Positions 14,478-28,458 of a stretch of DNA of 64,000 bases are shown here, one piece after another; the stretch's first letter is position 1; each line of letters opens with the position of its first letter. A model generated the notes under the pieces. It was not told the origin of the DNA, made no database searches, and worked only from the letters and a program-made list of their open reading frames with translations. The translations under genes and the position numbers were made by a program. This DNA is from Vespa crabro. Lineage: Eukaryota; Arthropoda; Insecta; Hymenoptera; Vespidae. Location: contig NC_060960.1 in NCBI RefSeq assembly GCF_910589235.1, positions 1 to 64,000 of the forward strand. Reading direction: 5' to 3'.

Positions 14478-17400
14478 GTGAAATCTTTAATAATACTTGT
14501 GCCACAGTTAGAAAAATGTTACCAATCGATTCAGAACATTGCATTTCATAAGATCAAACATCTATTTTATATTGGAATCATAGTTTTTAACATTCTTTCA
14601 CATCGTATATTCGATTTTTCGCTCATATACGCGTATCGTCGAAAAACGAAAACTTGAAATCTCGTTCAATTTCATTGATTTTATATACTATCGATGCAGA
14701 ATAAAGAATATAACAAGAATATAACGTTTTTACTATGTTTAAATACGTGTTTTCATATGATAATTGTCGAAAAACGTAATCGACATACGCGAATTTCGGT
14801 ATATGCGAAGATAAAATCGTGAAATCTTTAATAATACTTGTACCACAGTTAGAAAAATGTTACCAATCGATTCAGACCATTGCTTTTCATAAGATCAAAC
14901 GTCTATTTTATATTGGAATCAAAGTTTTTAACATTCTTTCATATCGTATATACGATTTTTCGCTCATATACGCGTATCGTCGAAAAACGAAAACTTGAAA
15001 TCTCGTTCAATTTCATTGATTTTATATTCTATCGATGCAGAATAAAGAATATAACGTTTTTACTATGTTTAAATACGCGTTTTCATATGATAGTTGTCGA
15101 AAAACGTAATCGACATACGCGAATTTCGGTATATGCGAAGATAAAATCGTGAAATCTTTAATAATACTTGTGCCACAGTTAGAAAAATGTTACCAATCGA
15201 TTCAGAACATTGCATTTCATAAGATCAAACATCTATTTTATATTGGAATCAAAGTTTTTAACATTCTTTCATATCGTATATACGATTTTTCGCTCATATA
15301 CGCGTATCGTCGAAAAACGAAAACTTGAAATCTCGTTCAATTTCATTGATTTTATATTCTATCGATGCAGAATAAAGAATATAACAAGAATATAACGTTT
15401 ATACTATGTTTAAATACGCGTTTTCATATGATAATTGTCGAAAAACGTAATCGACATACGCGAATTTCGGTATATGCGAAGATAAAATCGTGAAATCTTT
15501 AATAATACTTGTGCCACAGTTAGAAAAATGTTACCAATCGATTCAGAACATTGCATTTCATAAGATCAAACATCTATTTTATATTGCAATCAAAGTTTTC
15601 AACATTCTTTCATATCGTATATACGATTTTTCGCTCATATACGCGTATCGTCGAAAAACGAAAACTTGAAATCTCGTTCAATTTCATTGATTTTATATTC
15701 TATCGATGCAGAATAAAGAATATAACAAGAAAATAACGTTTTTACTATGTTTAAATACGTGTTTTCATATGATAATTGTCGAAAAACGTAATCGACATAC
15801 GCGAATTTCGGTATATGCGAAGATAAAATCGTGAAATCTTTAATAATACTAGTGCCACAGTTAGAAAAATGTTACCAATCGATTCAGACCATTGCTTTTC
15901 TTAAGATCAAACATCCATTTTATATTGGAATCAAAGTTTTTAACATTCTTTCATATCGTATATACGATTTTTCGCTCATATACGCGTATCGTCGAAAAAC
16001 GAAAACTTGAAATCTCGTTCAATTTCATTGATTTTATATTCCATCGATGCAGAATAAAGAATATAACAAGAATATAACGTTTTTACTATGTTTAAATACG
16101 CGTTTTCATATGATAATTGTCGAAAAACGTAATCGACATACGCGAATTTCGGTATATGCGAAGATAAAATCGTGAAATCTTTAATAATACTTGTGCCACA
16201 GTTAGAAAAATGTTACCAATCGATTCAGAACATTGCATTTCATAAGATCAAACATCTATTTTATATTGCAATCAAAGTTTTCAACATTCTTTCATATCGT
16301 ATATACGATTTTTCGCTCATATACGCGTATCGTCGAAAAACGAAAACTTGAAAACTCGTTCAATTTCATTGATTTTATATTCCATCGATGCAGAATAAAG
16401 AATATAACAAGAATATAACGTTTTTACTATGTTTAAATACGCGTTTTCATATGATAATTGTCGAAAAACGTAATCGACATACGCGAATTTCGGTATATGC
16501 GAAGATAAAATCGTGAAATCTTTAATAATACTTGTGCCACAGTTAGAAAAATGTTACCAATCGATTCAGAACATTGCATTTCATAAGATCAAACATCTAT
16601 TTTATATTGGAATCAAAGTTTTTAACACTCTTTCATATCGTATGTACGATTTTTCGCTCATATACGCGTATCGTCCAAAAACGAAAACTTGAATTCTCGT
16701 TCAATTTCATTGATTTTATATTCTATCGATGCAGAATAAAGAATATAACAAGAATATAACGTTTTTACTATGTTTAAATACGCGTTTTCATATGATAATT
16801 GTCGAAAAACCTAATCGACATACGCGAATTTCGGTATATGCGAAGATAAAATCGTGAAATCTTTAATAATACTTGTGCCACAGTTAGAAAAATGTTACCA
16901 ATCGATTCAGAACATTGCATTTCATAAGATCATACATCTATTTTATATTGGAATCAAGGTTTTTAACATTCTTTCATATCGTATATACGATTTTTCGCTC
17001 ATATACGCGTATCGTCGAAAAACGAAAACTTGAAATCTCGATCAATTTCATTGATTTTATATTCTATCGATGCAGAATAAAGAATATAACAAGAATATAA
17101 CGTTTTTACTATGTTTAAATACGCGTTTTCATATGATAATTGTCGAAAAACGTAATCGACATACGCGAATTTCGGTATATGCGAAGATAAAATCGTGAAA
17201 TCTTTAATAATACTTGTGCCACAGTTAGAAAAATGTTACCAATCTATCCAGAACATTGCATTTCATAAGATCAAACATCTATTTTATATTGGAATCAAAG
17301 TTTTTAACACTCTTTCATATCGTATATACGATTTTTCGCTCATATACGCGTATCGTCGAAAAACGAAAACTTGAAATCTCGTTCAATTTCATTGATTTTA

Positions 17401-18557
17401 TATTCTATCGATGCAGAATAAAGAATATAACAAGAATATAACGTTTTTACTATGTTAAATACGCGTTTTCATATGATAATTGTCGAAAAACCTAATCGAC
17501 ATACGCGAATTTCGGTATATGCGAAGATAAAATCGTGAAATCTTTAATAATACTTGTGCCACAGTTAGAAAAATGTTACCAATCGATTCAGAACATTGCA
17601 TTTCATAAGATCAAACATCTATTTTATATTGGAATCAAAGTTTTTAACACTCTTTCATATCGTATATACGATTTTTCGCTCATATACGCGTATCGTCCAA
17701 AAACGAAAACTTGAAATCTCGTTCAATTTCATTGATTTTATATTCTATCGATGCAGAATAAAGAATATAACAAGAATATAACGTTTTTACTATATTTAAA
17801 TACGCGTTTTCATATGATAATTGTCGAAAAACCTAATCGACATACGCGAATTTCGGTATATGCGAAGATAAAATCGTGAAATCTTTAATAATACTTGTGC
17901 CACAGTTAGAAAAATGTTACCAATCTATCCAGAACATTGCATTTCATAAGATCAAACATCTATTTTATATTGGAATCAAAGTTTTTAACATACTTTCATA
18001 TCGTATATACGATTTTTCGCTCATATACGCGTATCGTCGAAAAACGAAAACTTGAAATCTCGTTCAATTTCATTCATTTTATATTCAATCGCTGCAGAAT
18101 AAAGAATATAACAAGAATATAACGTTTTTACTATGTTTAAATACGCGTTTTCATATGATAATTGTCGAAAAACGTAATCGACATACGCGAATTTCGGTAT
18201 ATGCGAAGATAAAATCGTGAAATCTTTAATAATACTTGTGCCACAGTTAGAAAAATGTTACCAATCGATTCAGAACATTGCATTTCATAAGATCAAACAT
18301 CTATTTTATATTGGAATCATAGTTTTTAACATTCTTTCATATCGTATATACGATTTTTCGCTCATATACGCGTATCGTCGAAAAACGAAAACTTGAAATC
18401 TCGTTCAATTTCATTGATTTTATATACTATCGATGCAGAATAAAGAATATAACAAGAATATAACGTTTTTACTATGTTTAAATACGTGTTTTCATATGAT
18501 AATTGTCGAAAAACGTAATCGACATACGCGAATTTCGGTATATGCGAAGATAAAATC
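14478..18557 (+). repeat. 4421-bp thirteen-unit duplication, right copy
   Basis: Counterpart of 10057-14136. Unit starts are 14478, 14819, 15149, 15490, 15831, 16172, 16513, 16854, 17195, 17535, 17876 and 18217. The unit at 16513 carries a private gtatgtacg and the set aacactc, gtccaaaaacg, gaattctcg and aaacctaatcg. The pair 16513-17194 also resembles 523-1207 at the far left, including aatcaaggttttt. The final three units (17876 to about 18899) match 3938-4960 at offset 13938. Confidence 0.87.
14819..15148 (+). repeat. 330-bp variant unit with one 11-mer lost (copy 4)
   Basis: Fourth and last unit with a single aagaatataac copy. It lies exactly 4421 bp after copy 3, so it spread by the large segmental duplication and not by an independent slippage event. 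Confidence 0.92.
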
Positions 18558-20605
18558 GTGAAATCTTTAATAATACTTGTACCACAGTTAGAAAAATGTT
18601 ACCAATCGATTCAGACCATTGCATTTCATAAGATCAAACATTCATTTTATATTGGAATCAAAGTTTTTAACATTCTTTCATATCGTATATACGATTTTTC
18701 GCTCAGATACGCGTATCGACGAAAAACGAATACATTGAAATATCGTTCAATTTCATTGATTTTATATTCTATCGATGCAGAATAAAGAATATAACAAGAA
18801 AATAACGTTTTTACTATGTTTAAATACGTGTTTTCATATGATAATTGTCGAAAAACGTAATCGACATACGCGAATTTCGGTATATGCGAAGATAAAATCG
18901 TGAAATCTTTAATAATACTTGTACCACAGTTAGAAAAATGTTACCAATCGATTCAGACCATTGCTTTTCATAAGATCAAACATCCATTTTATATTGGAAT
19001 CAAAGTTTTTAACATTCTTTCATATCGTATATACGATTTTTCGCTCATATACGCGTATCGTCGAAAAACGAAAACTTGAAATCTCGTTCAATTTCATTGA
19101 TTTTATATTCCATCGATGCAGAATAAAGAATATAACAAGAATATAACGTTTTTACTATGTTTAAATACGCGTTTTCATATGATAATTGTCGAAAAACGTA
19201 ATCGACATACGCGAATTTCGGTATATGCGAAGATAAAATCGTGAAATCTTTAATAATACTTGTGACACAGTTAGAAAAATGTTACCAATCAATTCAGAAC
19301 ATTGCATTTCATAAGATCAAACATCTATTTTATATTGCAATCAAAGTTTTCAACATTCTTTCATATCGTATATACGATTTTTCGCTCATATACGCGTATC
19401 GTCGAAAAACGAAAACTTGAAAACTCGTTCAATTTCATTGATTTTATATTCCATCGATGCAGAATAAAGAATATAACAAGAATATAACGTTTTTACTATG
19501 TTTAAATACGCGTTTTCATATGATAATTGTCGAAAAACGTAATCGACATACGCGAATTTCGGTATATGCGAAGATAAAATCGTGAAATCTTTAATAATAC
19601 TTGTGCCACAGTTAGAAAAATGTTACCAATCGATTCAGAACATTGCATTTCATAAGATCAAACATCTATTTTATATTGGAATCAAGGTTTTTAACATTCT
19701 TTCATATCGTATATACGATTTTTCGCTCATATACGCGTATCGTCGAAAAACGAAAACTTGAAATCTCGATCAATTTCATTGATTTTATATTCTATCGATG
19801 CAGAATAAAGAATATAACAAGAATATAACGTTTTTACTATGTTTAAATACGCGTTTTCATGTGATAATTGTCGAAAAACTTAATCGACATACGCGAATTT
19901 CGGTATATGCGAAGATAAAATCGTGAAATCTTTAATAATACTTGTGCAACAGTTAGAAAAATGTTACCAATCGATCTAGAACATTGCATTTCATAAGATC
20001 AAACGTCTATTTTATATTGGAATCAAAGTTTTTAACATTCTTTCATATCGTATATACGATTTTTCGCTCATATACGTGTATCGTCGAAAAACGAAAACTT
20101 GAAATCTCGTTCAATTTCATTGATTTTATTTTCTATCTATGCAGAATAAAGAATATAACAAGAATATAACGTTTTTACTATGTTTAAATACGCGTTTTCA
20201 TATGATAATTGTCGAAAAACTTAATCGACATACGCGAATTTCGGTATATGCGAAGATAAAATCGTGAAATCTTTAGTAATACTTGTACCACAGTTAGAAA
20301 AATGTTACCAATCGATTCAGAACATTGCATTTCATAAGATCAAACATCCATTTTATATTGGAATCAAAGTTTTTAACATTCTTTCATGTCGTATATACGA
20401 TTTTTCGCTCAGATACGCGTATCGTCCAAAAACGAAAACATTGAAATCTCGTTCAATTTCATTGATTTTATATTCTATCGATGCAGAATAAAGAATATAA
20501 CAAGAATATAACGTTTTTACTATGTTTAAATACGCGTTTTCATATGATAATTGTCGTAAAACGTAATCGACATACGCGAATTTCGGTATATGCGAAGATA
20601 AAATC
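18558..20605 (+). repeat. Satellite units of mixed origin
   Basis: Six units start at 18558, 18900, 19241, 19582, 19923 and 20264. The first is a 342-bp type with gtatcgacgaaaaacgaatac, shared with units 2574 and 4620. The unit at 19241 (gtgacacag, caattcag, attgcaatc) matches 14137. The pair at 19582-20263 matches 867-1548 at offset 18715. The shared rare marks are aatcaaggttttt, tcatgtgataattg, gtgcaacag, cgatctagaac, aaacgtc, atacgtgtatcg and ctatctatgcag. Confidence 0.85.
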
Positions 20606-22651
20606 GTGAAATCTTTAGTAATACTTGCGCCACAGTTAGAAAAATGTTACCAATCGATTCAGAATATTGCATTTCATAAGATCAAACATCTATTTTATAT
20701 TGGAATCAAAGTTTTTAACATTCTTTCATATCGTATATACGATTTTTCGCTCATATACGCGTATCGTCGAAAAACGAAAACTTGAAATCTCGTTCAATTT
20801 CATTGATTTTATATTCAATCGCTGCAGAATAAAGAATATAACAAGAATATAACGTTTTTACTATGTTTAAATACGCGTTTTCATATGATAATTGTCGAAA
20901 AACGTAATCGACATACGCGAATTTCGGTATATGCGAAGATAAAATCGTGAAATCTTTAATAATACTTGTGCCACAGTTAGAAAAATGTTACCAATCGATT
21001 CAGAACATTGCATTTCATAAGATCAAACATCTATTTTATATTGGAATCAAAGTTTTTATCATTCTTTCATATCGTATATACGATTTTTCGCTCATATACG
21101 CGTATCGTCGAAAAACGAAAACTTGAAATCTCGTTCAATTTCATTGATTTTATATTCTATCGATGCAGAATAAAGAATATAACAAGAATATAACGTTTTT
21201 ACTATGTTTAAATACGCGTTTTCATATGATAATTGTCGAAAAACGTAATCGACATACGCGAATTTCGGTATATGCGAAGATAAAATCGTGAAATCTTTAA
21301 TAATACTTGTGCCACAGTTAGAAAAATGTTACCAATCGATTCAGAACATTGCATTTCATAAGATCAAACATCTATTTTATATTGGAATCAAAGTATTTAA
21401 GATTCTTTCATATCGTATATACGATTTTTCGCTCATATACGCGTATCGTCGAAAAACGAAAACTTAAAATCTCGTTCAATTTCATTGATTTTATATTCTA
21501 TCGATGCAGAATAAAGAATATAACAAGAATATAACGTTTTTACTATGTTTAAATACGCGTTTTCATATGATAATTGTCGAAAAACGTAATCGACATACGC
21601 GAATTTCGGTATATGCGAAGATAAAATCGTGAAATCTTTAGTAATACTTGCGCCACAGTTAGAAAAATGTTACCAATCGATTCAGAATATTGCATTTCAT
21701 AAGATCAAACATCTATTTTATATTGGAATCAAAGTTTTTAACATTCTTTCATATCGTATATACGATTTTTCGCTCATATACGCGTATCGTCGAAAAACGA
21801 AAACTTGAAATCTCGTTCAATTTCATTGATTTTATATTCAATCGCTGCAGAATAAAGAATATAACAAGAATATAACGTTTTTACTATGTTTAAATACGCG
21901 TTTTCATATGATAATTGTCGAAAAACGTAATCGACATACGCGAATTTCGGTATATGCGAAGATAAAATCGTGAAATCTTTAATAATACTTGTGCCACAGT
22001 TAGAAAAATGTTACCAATCGATTCAGAACATTGCATTTCATAAGATCAAACATCTATTTTATATTGGAATCAAAGTTTTTATCATTCTTTCATATCGTAT
22101 ATACGATTTTTCGCTCATATACGCGTATCGTCGAAAAACGAAAACTTGAAATCTCGTTCAATTTCATTGATTTTATATTCTATCGATGCAGAATAAAGAA
22201 TATAACAAGAATATAACGTTTTTACTATGTTTAAATACGCGTTTTCATATGATAATTGTCGAAAAACGTAATCGACATACGCGAATTTCGGTATATGCGA
22301 AGATAAAATCGTGAAATCTTTAATAATACTTGTGCCACAGTTAGAAAAATGTTACCAATCGATTCAGAACATTGCATTTCATAAGATCAAACATCTATTT
22401 TATATTGGAATCAAAGTTTTCAACATTCTTTCATATCGTATATACGATTTTTCGCTCATATACGCGTATTGTCGAAAAACGAAAACTTGAAAACTCGTTC
22501 AATTTCATTGATTTTATATTCCATCGATGCAGAATAAAGAATATAACAAGAATATAACGTTTTTACTATGTTTAAATACGCGTTTTCATATGATAATTGT
22601 CGAAAAACTTAATCGACATACGCGAATTTCGGTATATGCGAAGATAAAATC
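20606..22651 (+). repeat. 1023-bp three-unit higher-order repeat, two copies
   Basis: The copies are 20606-21628 and 21629-22651. Unit one has tttagtaatacttgcgcc, cagaatattgc and caatcgctgcag. Unit two has gtttttatcattc. Unit three differs between the copies: gtatttaagattc with cttaaaatc at 21288, but ttttcaacattc, aaaactcg and ccatcgatg at 22311. The three types (trimer order 3-1-2) reappear at 25043-26067 with two extra A insertions, giving offsets of 3755-3757. Confidence 0.88.
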
Positions 22652-25600
22652 GTGAAATCTTTAGTAATACTTGTACCACAGTTAGAAAAATGTTACCAAT
22701 CGATTCAGAACATTGCATTTCATAAGATCAAACATCCATTTTATATTGGAATCAAAGTTTTTAACATTCTTTCATGTCGTATATACGATTTTTCGCTCAT
22801 ATACGCGTATCGTCGAAAAGCGAAAACTTGAAATCTCGTTCAATGTCATTGATTTTATATTCTATCGATGCAGAATAAAGAATATAACAAGAATATAACG
22901 TTTTTACTATGTTTAAATACGCGTTTTCATATGATAATTGTCGAAAAACGTAATCGACATACGCGAATTTCGGTATATGCAAAGATAAAATCGTGAAATC
23001 TTTAATAATACTTGTGCCACAGTTAGAAAAATGTTACCAATCGATTCAGAACATTGCATTTCATAAGATCAAACATCTATTTTATATTGGAATCAAAGTT
23101 TTTAACATTCTTTCATTTCGCATATACGATTTTTCGCTCAGATACGCGTATCGTCGAAAAACGAAAACATTGAAATCTCGTTCAATTTCATTGATTTTAT
23201 ATTCTATCGATGCAGTATAAAGAATATAACAAGAATATAACGTTTCTACTATGTTTAAATACGCGTTTTCATATGATAATTGTCGAAAAACATAATCGAC
23301 ATACGCGAATTACGTTATATGCGAAGATAAAATCGTGAAATCTTTAATAATACTTGTGCCACAGTTAGAAAAATGTTACCAATCGATTCAGAACATTGCA
23401 TTTCATAAGATCAAACATCTATTTTATATTGGAATCAAAGTTTTTAACATTCTTTCATATCGTATATACGATTTTTCGCTCAGATACGCGTATCGTCGAA
23501 AAACGAAAACATTGAAATCTCGTTCAATTTCATTGATTTTATATTCTATCGATGCAGAATAAAGAATATAACAAGAATATAACGTTTTTACTATCTTTAA
23601 ATACGTGTTTTCATATGATAATTGTCGAAAAACGTAATCGACATATGCGAATTTCGGTATATGCGAAGATAAAATCGTGAAATCTTTAATAATACTTGTA
23701 CCACAGTTAGAAAAATGTTACCAATCGATTCAGAACATTGCATTTCATAAGATCAAACATCCATTTTATATTGGAATCAAAGTTTTTAACATTCTTTCAT
23801 ATCGTATATACGATTTTTCGCTCAGATACGCGTATCGTCGAAAAACGAAAACTTGAAATCTCGTTCAATTTCATTGATTGTATATCCTATCGATGCAGAA
23901 TAAAGAATATAACAAGAATATAACGTTTTTACTATGTTTAAATACGCGTTTTCATATGATAATTGTCGAAAAACGTAATCGACATACGCGAATTTCGGTA
24001 TATGCGAAGATAAAATCGTGAAATCTTTAATAATACTTGTACCACAGTTAGAAAAATGTTACCAATCGATTCAGAACATTGCATTTCATAAGATCAAACA
24101 TCCATTTTATATTGGAATCAAAGTTTTTAACATTCTTTCATTTCGCATATACGATTTTTCGCTCAGATACGCGTATCGTCGAAAAACGAAAACATTGAAA
24201 TCTCGTTCAATTTCATTGATTTTATATTCTATCGATGCAGTATAAAGAATATAACAAGAATATAACGTTTTTACTATGTTTAAATACGCGTTTTCATATG
24301 ATAATTGTCGAAAAACATAATCGACATACGCGAATTACGTTATATGCGAAGATAAAATCGTGAAATCTTTAATAATACTTGTGCCACAGTTAGTAAAATG
24401 TTACCAATCGATTCAGAACATTGCATTTCATAAGATCATTCATCTATTTTATATTAGAATCAAAGTTTTTAACATTCTTTCATATCGTATATACGATTTT
24501 TCGCTCATATACGCGTATCGTCGAAAAACGAAAACTTGAAATCTCGTTCAATTTCATTGATTTTATATTCTATCGATGCAGAATAAAGAATATAACAAGA
24601 ATATAACGTTTTTACTATGTTTAAATACGCGTTTTCCTATGATAATTGTCGAAAAACGTAATCGACATACGCGAATTTCGGTATATGCGAAGATAAAATC
24701 GTGAAATCTTTAATAATACTTGTACCACAGTTAGAAAAATGTTACCAATCGATTCAGAACATTGCATTTCATAAGATCAAACATCCATTTTATATTGGAA
24801 TCAAAGTTTTTAACATTCTTTCATATCGTATATACGATTTTTCGCTCAGATACGCGTATCGTCGAAAAACGAAAACATTGAAATCTCGTTCAATTTCATT
24901 GATTTTATATTCTATCGATGCAGAATAAAGAATATAACAAGAATATAACGTTTTTACTATGTTTAAATACGCGTTTTCATATGATAATTGTCGAAAAACG
25001 TAATCGACATACGCGAATTTCGGTATATGCGAAGATAAAATCGTGAAATCTTTAATAATACTTGTGCCACAGTTAGAAAAATGTTACCAATCGATTCAGA
25101 ACGTTGCATTTCATAAGATCAAACATCTATTTTATATTGGAATCAAAGTATTTAAGATTCTTTCATATCGTATATACGATTTTTCGCTCATATACGCGTA
25201 TCGTCGAAAAACGAAAACTTAAAATCTCGTTCAATTTCATTGATTTTATATTCTATCGATGCAGAATAAAGAATATAACAAGAATATAACGTTTTTACTA
25301 TGTTTAAATACGCGTTTTGATATGATAATTGTCGAAAAAACGTAATCGACATACGCGAATTTCGGTATATGCGAAGATAAAATCGTGAAATCTTTAGTAA
25401 TACTTGCGCCACGGTTAGAAAAATGTTACCAATCGATTCAGAATATTGCATTTCATAAGATCAAACATCTATTTTATATTGGAATCAAAGTTTTTAACAT
25501 TCTTTCATATCGTATATACGATTTTTCGCTCATATACGCGTATCGTCGAAAAACGAAAACTTGAAATCTCGTTCAATTTCATTGATTTTATATTCAATCG

Positions 25601-28458
25601 CTGCAGAATAAAGAATATAACAAGAATATAACGTTTTTACTATGTTTAAATACGCGTTTTCATATGATAATTTTCGAAAAAACGTAATCGACATACGCGA
25701 ATTTCGGTATATGCGAAGATAAAATCGTGAAATCTTTAATAATACTTGTGCCACAGTTAGAAAAATGTTACCAATCGATTCAGAACATTGCATTTCATAA
25801 GATCAAACATCTATTTTATATTGGAATCAAAGTTTTTATCATTCTTTCATATCGTATATACGATTTTTCGCTCATATACTCGTATCGTCGAAAAACGAAA
25901 ACTTGAAATCTCGTTCAATTTCATTGATTTTATATTCTATCGATGCAGAATAAAGAATATAACAAGAATATAACGTTTTTACTATGTTTAAATACGCGTT
26001 TTCATATGATAATTGTCGAAAAACGTAATCGACATACGCGAATTTCGGTATATGCGAAGATAAAATCGTGAAATCTTTAATAATACTTGTGCCACAGTTA
26101 GAAAAATGTTACCAATCGATTCAGAACATTGCATTTCATAAGATCAAACATCTATTTTATATTGGAATCAAAGTTTTTAACATTCTTTCATTTCGCATAT
26201 ACGATTTTTCGCTCAGATACGCGTATCGTCGAAAAACGAAAACATTGAAATCTCGTTCAATTTCATTGATTTTATATTCTATCGATGCAGTATAAAGAAT
26301 ATAACAAGAATATAACGTTTCTACTATGTTTAAATACGCGTTTTCATATGATAATTGTCGAAAAACATAATCGACATACGCGAATTACGTTATATGCGAA
26401 GATAAAATCGTGAATTCTTTAATAATACTTGTGCCACAGTTAGAAAAATGTTACCAATCGATTCAGAACATTGCATTTCATAAGATCAAACATCTATTTT
26501 ATATTGGAATCAAAGTTTTTATCATTCTTTCATATCGTATATACGATTTTTCGCTCATATACTCGTATCGTCGAAAAACGAAAACTTGAAATCTCGTTCA
26601 ATTTCATTGATTTTATATTCTATCGATGCAGAATAAAGAATATAACAAGAATATAACGTTTTTACTATGTTTAAATACGCGTTTTCATATGATAATTGTC
26701 GAAAAACGTAATCGACATACGCGAATTTCGGTATATGCGAAGATAAAATCGTGAAATCTTTAATAATACTTGTGCCACAGTTAGAAAAATGTTACCAATC
26801 GATTCAGAACATTGCATTTCATAAGATCAAACATCTATTTTATATTGGAATCAAAGTTTTTAACATTCTTTCATTTCGCATATACGATTTTTCGCTCAGA
26901 TACGCGTATCGTCGAAAAACGAAAACATTGAAATCTCGTTCAATTTCATTGATTTTATATTCTATCGATGCAGTATAAAGAATATAACAAGAATATAACG
27001 TTTCTACTATGTTTAAATACGCGTTTTCATATGATAATTGTCGAAAAACATAATCGACATACGCGAATTACGTTATATGCGAAGATAAAATCGTGAAATC
27101 TTTAATAATACTTGTGCCACAGTTAGAAAAATGTTACCAATCGATTCAGAACATTGCATTTCATAAGATCAAACATCTATTTTATATTGGAATCAAAGTT
27201 TTTAACATTCTTTCATATCGTATATACGATTTTTCGCTCATATACGCGTATCGTCGAAAAACGAAAACTTGAAATCTCGTTCAATTTCATTGATTTTATA
27301 TTCTATCGATGCAGAATAAAGAATATAACAAGAATATAACGTTTTTACTATGTTTAAATACGCGTTTTCATATGATAATTGTCGAAAAACGTAATCGACA
27401 TATGCGAATTTCGGTATATGCGAAGATAAAATCGTGAAATCTTTAATAATACTTGTACCACAGTTAGAAAAATGTTACCAATCGATTCAGAACATTGCAT
27501 TTCATAAGATCAAACATCCAGTTTATATTGGAATCAAAGTTTTTAACATTCTTTCATATCGTATATACGATTTTTCGCTCAGATACGCGTATCGTCGAAA
27601 AACGAAAACATTGAAATCTCGTTCAATTTCATTGATTTTATATTCTATCGATGCAGAATAAAGAATATAACAAGAATATAACGTTTTTACTATCTTTAAA
27701 TACGTGTTTTCATATGATAATTGTCGAAAAACGTAATCGACATATGCGAATTTCGGTATATGCGAAGATAAAATCGTGAAATCTTTAATAATACTTGTAC
27801 CACAGTTAGAAAAATGTTACCAATCGATTCAGAACATTGCATTTCATAAGATCAAACATCTATTTTATATTGGAATCAAAGTTTTTAACATTCTTTCATA
27901 TCGTATATACGATTTTTCGCTCAGATACGCGTATCGTCGAAAAACGAAAACTTGAAATCTCGTTCAATTTCATTGATTGTATATCCTATCGATGCAGAAT
28001 AAAGAATATAACAAGAATATAACGTTTTTACTATGTTTAAATACGCGTTTTCATATGATAATTGTCGAAAAACGTAATCGACATACGCGAATTTCGGTAT
28101 ATGCGAAGATAAAATCGTGAAATCTTTAATAATACTTGTACCACAGTTAGAAAAATGTTACCAATCGATTCAGAACATTGCATTTCATAAGATCAAACAT
28201 CCATTTTATATTGGAATCAAAGTTTTTAACATTCTTTCATTTCGCATATACGATTTTTCGCTCAGATACGCGTATCGTCGAAAAACGAAAACATTGAAAT
28301 CTCGTTCAATTTCATTGATTTTATATTCTATCGATGCAGTATAAAGAATATAACAAGAATATAACGTTTTTACTATGTTTAAATACGCGTTTTCATATGA
28401 TAATTGTCGAAAAACATAATCGACATACGCGAATTTCGGTATATGCGAAGATAAAATC
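22652..28458 (+). repeat. Satellite mosaic with 683-bp and 4099-bp spacings
   Basis: Seventeen units. The 342-bp subfamily is dense here (starts 22993, 23335, 24018, 24701, 26068, 26751, 27434, 28117). Units at 22993, 24018, 26068, 26751 and 28117 share ttcatttcgcatatacg and gcagtataaag; aaaacataatcg follows, and in most gaattacgtt. A 683-bp dimer is repeated at 25727-26409, 26410-27092. Positions 23335 to about 24400 recur at 27434 to about 28500 (offset 4099), marked by tactatctttaaatacgtg and gattgtatatcctatcg. The pair at 24360-25042 recurs at 29141 and 31871, marked by gttagtaaaatg, gatcattcatc and cgttttcctatg. Confidence 0.85.
23677..24017 (+). repeat. Hybrid unit joining the two subfamilies
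   Basis: The 5' part is of the 342-bp subfamily (gtaccacag, catccatttt, gctcagatac), but about 20 bp later it has aaacttgaa, the 341-bp subfamily form. It also has gattgtatatcctatcg. The same hybrid occurs at 27776 and 30507, so it was made once and then spread with its neighbours. Confidence 0.82.

Noticed and set aside
25188..25793. Minus-strand open frames of 61-87 codons (also near 22797, 54179, 55883 and 59976)
   Set aside because: They appear only where chance substitutions remove a stop on the opposite strand of ordinary units. There is no conserved start, no gene context and no similarity I recognise.
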